Source: Candidatus Sphingobacterium stercoripullorum
GTDB lineage: Bacteria; Bacteroidota; Bacteroidia; Sphingobacteriales; Sphingobacteriaceae
NCBI GenBank assembly: GCA_019114715.1
Contig: DXEZ01000159.1
Location: 1 to 14,640 of the forward strand
Direction of reading: 5' to 3'
DNA length: 14,640 nucleotides
A program made the translations under genes and the position numbers. The first letter of the stretch is position 1. Every line of letters starts with the position of its first letter. The notes below the pieces were generated by a model. It did not search any database, was not told where the DNA came from, and saw nothing but the letters and a program-made list of their open reading frames with translations. Of the stretch, positions 7,061 to 12,486 are shown in pieces.

Positions 7061-7996
7061 GTGGATATAAACTCAAAAATATATATTGCTGGGCATAATG
7101 GGATGGTAGGTGCCGCTATTTGTAGAGAGCTTAAAGCTCAAGGCTATACCAACCTCGTGTTTAGGAGTTCCAAGGAGCTAGACCTTCGATCCCAAGAGGG
7201 GGTTCGGAAATTCTTTATGGAAGAAAAACCTGAATATGTTTTTCTTGCTGCTGCCAAAGTAGGAGGGATAGGTGCTAATAATAAATACAGAGCAGAGTTT
7301 CTTTATGATAATTTAGCTATACAAAATAATGTCATACACCAAGCCTATGCTCACGGGGTAGAAAAACTATTGTTTTTAGGTTCGAGCTGTATATATCCGA
7401 AGTTCGCATCCCAACCGATTAAAGAAGAATATCTTTTGCAGGGAGCCTTAGAGCCTACTAATGAGCCTTATGCAATCGCGAAAATTGCTGGGCTGAAAAT
7501 GTGTGAGGCCTATTGGGATCAATACGGAAGTGAGTTTATTTCCGTCATGCCAACCAATTTATACGGGCCAGGAGATCATTACGATTTGAACAACTCACAC
7601 GTTTTACCTGCCCTGATTCGAAAGTTTCATGAGGCCAAAGTAGAGCGTCTGACTCAAGTAGAAGTTTGGGGTACTGGAACGCCTTTAAGGGAATTCTTAT
7701 ATGTAGATGATCTAGCTAGTGCTTGCGTGTTTTTGATGAAAAATTACCGAGAAAAAGAATTTTTAAATATCGGCTCGGGGGAGGAGGTAAGTATTGGGGA
7801 TTTGGCGGCTTTAATACAACAGGTTGTGGGCTATTCAGGAGAACTGTATTTCAACACTGAAAAACCCGACGGTACGCCTAGGAAGCTTCTAGATAGCAGT
7901 CACATCAAGTCTTTAGGATGGAGCCCGAAAACCAGTTTGGAGCAAGGTGTTATTAATGCCTATGAAGACTTTAAATCAAGAATAGAATCTAAATAA
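7061..7996 (+). CDS. fcl: GDP-L-fucose synthase
   Basis: This 311-residue SDR enzyme (also called WcaG) epimerises and reduces GDP-4-keto-6-deoxy-mannose to GDP-L-fucose with NADPH, in the cytoplasm, for fucosylated surface glycans. The dinucleotide site is AGHNGMVG (10-17). Catalytic residues can be aligned with a one-residue offset from the E. coli enzyme: Ser108 and Cys110 (GSSCIYP), Tyr137 and Lys141 (YAIAK), His180 (NNSH). The start must be GTG at 7061: an in-frame TGA lies at 7052-7054, and the next ATG (codon 15) would cut into the glycine motif. An ATG at 7051 is out of frame. prfB begins 8 nt after the stop, so the two are probably co-transcribed. No gmd (GDP-mannose 4,6-dehydratase), the gene for the preceding step, is in the window. 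Confidence 0.95.
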   Translation: MDINSKIYIAGHNGMVGAAICRELKAQGYTNLVFRSSKELDLRSQEGVRKFFMEEKPEYVFLAAAKVGGIGANNKYRAEFLYDNLAIQNNVIHQAYAHGVEKLLFLGSSCIYPKFASQPIKEEYLLQGALEPTNEPYAIAKIAGLKMCEAYWDQYGSEFISVMPTNLYGPGDHYDLNNSHVLPALIRKFHEAKVERLTQVEVWGTGTPLREFLYVDDLASACVFLMKNYREKEFLNIGSGEEVSIGDLAALIQQVVGYSGELYFNTEKPDGTPRKLLDSSHIKSLGWSPKTSLEQGVINAYEDFKSRIESK

Positions 7997-8004
7997 ATAT
8001 ACTT

Positions 8005-9091
8005 ATGAATAAGGAACAATTGCAAGAGTTAAGGGATAGAACCAATTCCCTGAGGAGGCATCTTTGACATCGATAATCGAAAACAAAGGATAAAAGAAAA
8101 TCAAGCGCAATCCTTGAAGCCTGATTTCTGGAATGATTCCAAGGCAGCAGAAGCTGTGATGCTAGACATCAAAAGAGACAAGCTTTGGACCGATCGGTTC
8201 GATGAGCTGGTGTCGGTGGTAGAAGAAACAGAAGTGCTTTATGAATTTTTCTTAGAGCAGGAAGCTAGCGAGGAGGAACTTCAAGAGCAATATGAGAGTG
8301 CTGTTGCTGTGTTAGAAGGCTTGGAGTTCCAAAACATGCTTTCCTCAGAAGAGGATCAACTGGATGCTGTCGTTCAAATCACGGCAGGTGCAGGTGGAAC
8401 CGAGAGCTGCGATTGGGCTTCGATTTTAATGCGGATGTATATCATGTGGGGTGAAGGAAGAGGTTATAAGGTAACAGAGCAAGACCATTTAGCGGGTGAC
8501 GTTGCAGGGATTAAATCGGTGACTTTACAGATTTCGGGTGAGTTTGCATACGGCTATTTAAAAGGAGAGAACGGTGTCCACCGGCTGGTAAGAATTTCTC
8601 CATTTGATTCAAATGGTAGAAGGCACACTTCTTTTGCTTCAGTGTACGTATATCCATTGGTGGATGATAATATAGAGGTGGATATTAAGGATGCGGAAAT
8701 TGAATGGGATACATTTAGAGCTGGTGGAGCTGGTGGTCAGAATGTGAATAAGGTAGAAACTGCGGTACGGTTACATCATAAGCCCACAGGTATAGTTGTC
8801 ACCAACCAAGAGTCTAGGTCTCAATTGCAGAACAAGGAAAATGCTATGCGTTTATTGAGGTCTCAATTGTATGAGATTGAACTTAGAAAAAGGAAAGAGT
8901 CTACCGAGGCAATTGAAGGTTCTAAGAAAAAGATCGAATGGGGGTCACAAATTAGAAACTATGTTTTACACCCATATAAACTTGTTAAAGATTTACGTAC
9001 GAATGTAGAAACATCCGATACGCAATCCGTATTAGATGGTGATATCGATGAGTTCTTGAAGGCGTTTTTAATGGAATATGGACAAGTCTAA
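8005..9091 (+). CDS. prfB: Peptide chain release factor 2, made by programmed +1 frameshift
   Basis: RF2 reads UAA and UGA and triggers peptide release in the ribosome. The gene is in two frames. ATG 8005 encodes 20 residues (MNKEQLQELR...LRRHL) up to CTT at 8062-8064, which is followed by in-frame TGA (8065-8067). Skipping T8065 resumes at GAC 8066 and continues to TAA 9089-9091, giving 361 residues, the usual RF2 length. The second frame alone would have to begin at TTG 8114 and would lack the conserved start of domain 1. The stop-codon recognition tripeptide SPF is at about 198-200 and the catalytic GGQ, within GGAGGQNVNK, at about 243-245. Expression is presumably autoregulated: when RF2 is scarce, the ribosome pauses at UGA and shifts. 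It sits 8 nt after fcl and converges on dcd. Confidence 0.96.
8053..8068 (+). promoter_or_regulatory. prfB +1 frameshift signal
   Basis: The site reads AGG AGG CAT CTT TGA C. AGGAGG (8053-8058) is a full internal Shine-Dalgarno sequence placed 3 nt before the CTT slip codon, followed by UGA and C, the poor-termination context known from the E. coli site (AGG GGG TAT CTT TGA C). Leucyl-tRNA slips from CUU to UUU, and GAC becomes the next codon. Confidence 0.95.
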
Positions 9092-9117
9092 GTTGTTTTA
9101 ACTTAGAACTTGTTTTT
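9082..9117 (+). terminator. prfB terminator overlapping both stop codons
   Basis: The left arm ACAAGTCTAAGTT (9082-9094), loop GTTTT and right arm AACTTAGA(A)CTTGT (9100-9113, one bulged A at 9108) form a 13-bp stem followed by TTTT (9114-9117). This fits an intrinsic terminator for the plus strand. The prfB stop TAA (9089-9091) lies in the left arm and the complement of the dcd stop (9103-9105) in the right arm. The minus strand has no U-tract after the stem. Confidence 0.6.
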
Positions 9118-9639
9118 CCACATCATACTCTCTACAGGCCTATCTGTAACTGTAGTGTACTTAGCATCGTCTTTGCTGTGATAAGGAGTTCCCACATCAC
9201 CCTCTACAGCAAAATAGATCAGCTGGCCGATGGGCATTCCTGCGTAAATACGAACCGGTTGGGTGACGGATATTTCCAGAGTCCAGGTATTACAAAAACC
9301 AACGTCTCCTTTTCCTGCGGTAGCATGAATGTCAATCCCCAGGCGTCCTGTGCTTGACTTTCCTTCCAAGAAAGGCACGTGGGCTTTGGTTTCAGTATAT
9401 TCTAATGTTACCCCCAGATATAAGGTGTTGGGTTCTAAAACTAAACCTTCCTCAGGGATCTCTATGTATTGAATCTTATTGTGTTTTTTTGCGTCCAACA
9501 CACGGGAGTCGTACGTGGCTAGAATATTTCCTAAATGCACATCGTAGGAGTTCGTTCCCAAGCACTTTCTATCAAAAGGCTCAATGACGATGTTGCCTTT
9601 ATCCATTTCCTCTAGTATTCTCGTATCTGTTAGAATCAT
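9103..9639 (-). CDS. dcd: dCTP deaminase
   Basis: This 178-residue enzyme of the dUTPase fold deaminates dCTP to dUTP in the cytoplasm, feeding dUMP and dTTP synthesis. Key residues align by spacing with the E. coli enzyme: Ser95 and Arg99 in GKSSTGRLG, and catalytic Glu122 in TWTLEIS. Other family blocks are RKCLGTNSYDVHLG (24-37), the glycine turn IDIHATAGKGDVGFC and the C-terminal TDRPVESMMWKNKF. I chose ATG 9639, which gives the usual MILTDTRILEE start. An extension to TTG at 9648 adds three residues and is unlikely. Some relatives are bifunctional and also hydrolyse dUTP. The sequence alone does not decide this here. The stop codon lies in the terminator hairpin shared with prfB, 11 nt from the prfB stop. 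Confidence 0.95.
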   Translation of the reverse strand: MILTDTRILEEMDKGNIVIEPFDRKCLGTNSYDVHLGNILATYDSRVLDAKKHNKIQYIEIPEEGLVLEPNTLYLGVTLEYTETKAHVPFLEGKSSTGRLGIDIHATAGKGDVGFCNTWTLEISVTQPVRIYAGMPIGQLIYFAVEGDVGTPYHSKDDAKYTTVTDRPVESMMWKNKF

Positions 9640-9662
9640 TATTAGCAATTATAGAATAAAGT

Positions 9663-9695
9663 CAAAAATACATTATTGTATTTAATATGCGACAA
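9663..9695 (-). promoter_or_regulatory. dcd promoter
   Basis: On the minus strand TTG (9695-9693) is followed after 22 nt by TATTTTTG (9670-9663), an exact TAnnTTTG match with spacing in the known range. Transcription should start near 9657, about 18 nt before the ATG at 9639. Confidence 0.55.
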
Positions 9696-9709
9696 TATAT
9701 ATACTTTTC
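9676..9709 (+). promoter_or_regulatory. Candidate promoter of the phosphopantetheinyl transferase gene
   Basis: TTG (9676-9678) is followed after 23 nt by TACTTTTC (9702-9709), one mismatch from TAnnTTTG. It overlaps the divergent dcd promoter. A start near 9715 would leave only a very short leader before ATG 9723, and would exclude the upstream ATG at 9687. Confidence 0.3.
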
Positions 9710-9722
9710 TTTATATTTACTT

Positions 9723-10364
9723 ATGCCTTTAATTGAATTAAGAGATCTAGGGAATGACGCTAAGCTGGCTGTTTGGAAAATAAGTGAGACTGAAGAGCAG
9801 CTTTACGAATACCTGCAATTACATGCGGGGGAAAAGGATTTCATCAGCCGCTTAAGGAAGGGGAAGAGGACTTTGCAGTGGATGGCTTCCAGAGCCTTAC
9901 TTCGAGAGCTGCTGAATACAAAAGATCCGATTTCTTGTCCCTCAGATGCGCATGGTAAGCCCTATTTGGTAGGCTTTCCTTATAAGATTTCTATTACCCA
10001 TTCCTTTGATTATGCAGGTGTCATTTTAAATGCCAAGGGAGAATGTGGGATTGATATTGAGCTAGTAAAACCAAAAATTAAATTAATTGCCCATAAATTT
10101 TTAAAAGAACAGGAGCTAGATTTTATCCGTAGTAACGATCAAGAATTAGACGCTTTATATGCATGTTGGTGTGCAAAAGAAGCGGTGTATAAGTTGATCG
10201 GAAAAAAAGGCACCTCCTTTCGTAAGCATATGACTATCCAACCGTTTGACTTTAGAGCACAAAATTATTTGACATTACAGTTGGATCTAAACGGGCATTC
10301 TCGAGTTTTTAAAGTGTATTACGAAAAATTAAACGGCTATATGATGGGTTACGTGGTAGAGTGA
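9723..10364 (+). CDS. 4'-phosphopantetheinyl transferase (Sfp superfamily)
   Basis: This 213-residue enzyme moves the phosphopantetheine arm from coenzyme A to a serine on acyl or peptidyl carrier proteins. The diagnostic motifs are GKPYL (78-82), THS (92-94), the metal-binding GIDIE (109-113, Asp111 and Glu113) and WCAKEAVYK (149-157, Trp149, Lys152, Glu153). The length matches the two-subdomain Sfp-like type rather than the short AcpS type. I chose ATG 9723, giving MPLIELRDLG. The frame also opens at ATG 9687, but that adds 12 residues and would overlap the likely promoter. The gene stands alone: divergent from dcd, and convergent with the metal ATPase with 10 nt between stops. No polyketide or peptide synthase is in view, so its carrier protein is probably the fatty-acid ACP, by inference. 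Confidence 0.9.
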   Translation: MPLIELRDLGNDAKLAVWKISETEEQLYEYLQLHAGEKDFISRLRKGKRTLQWMASRALLRELLNTKDPISCPSDAHGKPYLVGFPYKISITHSFDYAGVILNAKGECGIDIELVKPKIKLIAHKFLKEQELDFIRSNDQELDALYACWCAKEAVYKLIGKKGTSFRKHMTIQPFDFRAQNYLTLQLDLNGHSRVFKVYYEKLNGYMMGYVVE

Positions 10365-10374
10365 TTTTATCGCC

Positions 10375-12372
10375 TTACTTTGAACCAGTGCTAAAGTCTG
10401 TTTTTTGAACTCTAATGGCATTTAAAATCGCTAATAAGGCTACACCTACATCTGCAAATACAGCCTCCCACATAGTCGCTATCCCACCGGCGCCCAATAC
10501 CATGACAATGGCTTTGATTATAAAAGCTAATGCGATATTTTGCCAAACTATTTGTTTCGTTTTTTTTCCTATTCGGATTGCCGCAGGTATTTTCAAGGGA
10601 TTATCGTCTTGAATGACCACATCGGCAGATTCTATGGATATATCGCTTCCCAATCCACCCATGGCTATACCCACATCGCTGAGTGCTATCGCAGGGGCGT
10701 CATTAATTCCGTCCCCAATGAATGCAATTGGTGCACTATTTTCTTTGATGCTGCCCATCTTTTTGACTTTATCCTCAGGTAGTAAATCACCGAAGGCTTC
10801 TTTAATCTTCAGCTTGTCTGCAACATAGCTAACAACGGCCGACTTGTCACCACTGAGCATTGTGGTTGCTACACCTAGGGAATTTAGCTGCTGAATTGCT
10901 TGGTAGGCCTCCTCCTTGATTTCATCAGCTATTGTAACATAGCCTTGGTACTTGCCTTTGTAAGCAATAGCAATGGTTGTTAATACAATCTCACGGGTAT
11001 CTACTGAGTATTTGATGTCCATCCGATCGAGCAATTTAAAATTGCCCACTAGGAGTTCCTCTCCATTAATGAGGCCTTTAAGTCCAAGGCCTGGGACCTC
11101 TTCGACCTTTTGGAACGTTAGGTTAGGGTTGACTGGGCCGATGTGTTGAGCCAAGGCCGTTGCCACAGGATGGGAGCTATGACTTTCTAGGGCATTGACC
11201 ATTTCGAGGAGCTCGCTTTGGTTGTTAGGGTCAGATAGAATGACCTCTTGTACTTGGAAGACTCCACGGGTCATTGTCCCCGTTTTATCGGTTACTACAT
11301 GCTTTAAATCGGCCAGAACGTCTAAGTAGTTGCTGCCTTTTATTAAAATTCCATTTTTACTAGCCGCTCCCACCCCTCCAAAATAGCCCAGGGGAATTGA
11401 AATGACTAGTGCACAAGGACAAGAGATTACTAGGAATATGAGCGACCTGTAAAGCCACTCTTGGAATATGTATTCTTGAACAAAAAAATAAGGGATAAAA
11501 CACAGCGCTAGCGCCAAAAAGACGACAATTGGCGTATATATTTTCGCAAACTTTCGAATAAATAGTTCGGTTGGAGCCTTTTGGTCGCTGGACTCTTGTA
11601 CTAATTGAAGGATTTTACTGAGTTTACTATCCTGATAGGGAGTCGTTACTTTAACAAGCGAGGTGGTATTGAGGTTAATCATTCCAGCTAGAACCACTTG
11701 TGTTTCTCGTATCGTTTTTGGCTTACTCTCGCCGGTAAGTGCGGATGTATCAAATGCACCTGATGTGGAGAGTAGCACGCCGTCTAATGCGAGTTTCTCG
11801 CCTGCTTTCAGTCGTATAGTTTGATTCACTAGGACATCTTGAGCTGCAACCTCTTCGGTGCTATCGCCCTTTACTAAGGTGACAAAATCTGGGCGCTGAT
11901 CTAAAAGAGATTTGATGTTTGAAGTCGCTCTACTGACCGCCAAGTCTTGAAAATTCTCGCCTATTGTGTAGAACAACATGACTGCAACGGCTTCTGGATA
12001 TTCATTTATTGCAAATGCGCCCAAAGTGGCAATTCCCATTAAAAGAAATTCAGAAAACACATCTCCTGTTCGAATTTGCTTGACGGCTTCAATTAAAACG
12101 GGGAGGCCTACTGGAATATAGGCTAGCGTATACACGAGCAATCGTAGGTATCCAATAAACCAATCATTCACCACCAGATGATCCAGTGCAACAGCTATTA
12201 ATAAAAGGGTGAGCGATATAAATGCAGGGAAAAATAGCTTCCAATCCGCAGCACCTGTATTATGGCTGTGATGATCGTGATGGTTCTTGTTTACCTTTGG
12301 GCTATCGTGCGAATCGGATGGGAGCGTGCAGCACTCTTTTTTTCTGTAAAAAGATTGAATAGTATTTTTCAT
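10375..12372 (-). CDS. Zn/Cd-type P1B metal-exporting ATPase
   Basis: This 665-residue heavy-metal ATPase pumps soft divalent metals out of the cytoplasm. The actuator has TGES (213-216), the metal site in the membrane is CPC (318-320), the phosphorylated aspartate is Asp362 in DKTGT, SSHP (399-402) is the P1B signature, and GDGINDAPA (553-561) is the hinge. Lys620 (IIKAI) and Asp641 (ADVG) sit where ZntA uses its conserved Lys and Asp, which points to Zn(II)/Cd(II)/Pb(II) rather than copper. There is no N-terminal HMA domain. Instead residues 1-45 carry Glu-Cys-Cys (13-15) and a His cluster HHDHHSH (31-37), which may bind metal. The first transmembrane helix starts near residue 46. No metal-responsive regulator gene is adjacent. 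ATG 12372 is the first start and lies 25 nt from an exact -7 element. Confidence 0.94.
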   Translation of the reverse strand: MKNTIQSFYRKKECCTLPSDSHDSPKVNKNHHDHHSHNTGAADWKLFFPAFISLTLLLIAVALDHLVVNDWFIGYLRLLVYTLAYIPVGLPVLIEAVKQIRTGDVFSEFLLMGIATLGAFAINEYPEAVAVMLFYTIGENFQDLAVSRATSNIKSLLDQRPDFVTLVKGDSTEEVAAQDVLVNQTIRLKAGEKLALDGVLLSTSGAFDTSALTGESKPKTIRETQVVLAGMINLNTTSLVKVTTPYQDSKLSKILQLVQESSDQKAPTELFIRKFAKIYTPIVVFLALALCFIPYFFVQEYIFQEWLYRSLIFLVISCPCALVISIPLGYFGGVGAASKNGILIKGSNYLDVLADLKHVVTDKTGTMTRGVFQVQEVILSDPNNQSELLEMVNALESHSSHPVATALAQHIGPVNPNLTFQKVEEVPGLGLKGLINGEELLVGNFKLLDRMDIKYSVDTREIVLTTIAIAYKGKYQGYVTIADEIKEEAYQAIQQLNSLGVATTMLSGDKSAVVSYVADKLKIKEAFGDLLPEDKVKKMGSIKENSAPIAFIGDGINDAPAIALSDVGIAMGGLGSDISIESADVVIQDDNPLKIPAAIRIGKKTKQIVWQNIALAFIIKAIVMVLGAGGIATMWEAVFADVGVALLAILNAIRVQKTDFSTGSK

Positions 12373-12397
12373 GTCTTATCTTCTTGTATGCCAATTA

Positions 12398-12405
12398 CAA
12401 ATATA
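12398..12405 (-). promoter_or_regulatory. -7 element of the metal ATPase promoter
   Basis: The minus strand reads TATATTTG, an exact TAnnTTTG match, 25 nt upstream of the ATG at 12372. A TTG at 12423-12421 is only 15 nt away, slightly short for -33. A small inverted repeat, TGCAAT-GCT-ATTGCA (12419-12433), covers this -33 region and could be an operator, though a 6-bp arm is weak evidence. Confidence 0.45.
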
Positions 12406-12450
12406 ACAAGACTATCCATGCAATGCTATTGCAATCCTGACTAGGTGAGC

Positions 12451-12479
12451 TAAAAAATAAAAGGCTCCTGAGGAGCCTT
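12451..12479 (-). terminator. Intrinsic terminator after the barrel protein gene
   Basis: AAGGCTCC (12461-12468), TGA, GGAGCCTT (12472-12479) form a perfect 8-bp GC-rich stem with a 3-nt loop. On the minus strand it is followed by TTATTTTTTA, a U-rich tail, starting 7 nt after the stop of the barrel protein gene. It separates that gene from the metal ATPase promoter. Confidence 0.85.
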
Positions 12480-12486
12480 GATGATT

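Noticed and set aside
6745..7098. Plus-strand open frame across the trmB/fcl divergent region
   Set aside because: It is antisense to trmB and overlaps the fcl start out of frame. Its composition does not look like a protein.
8114..9091. RF2 starting at TTG 8114 as a complete gene
   Set aside because: It lacks the conserved N-terminus, which is present just upstream across a textbook frameshift site.
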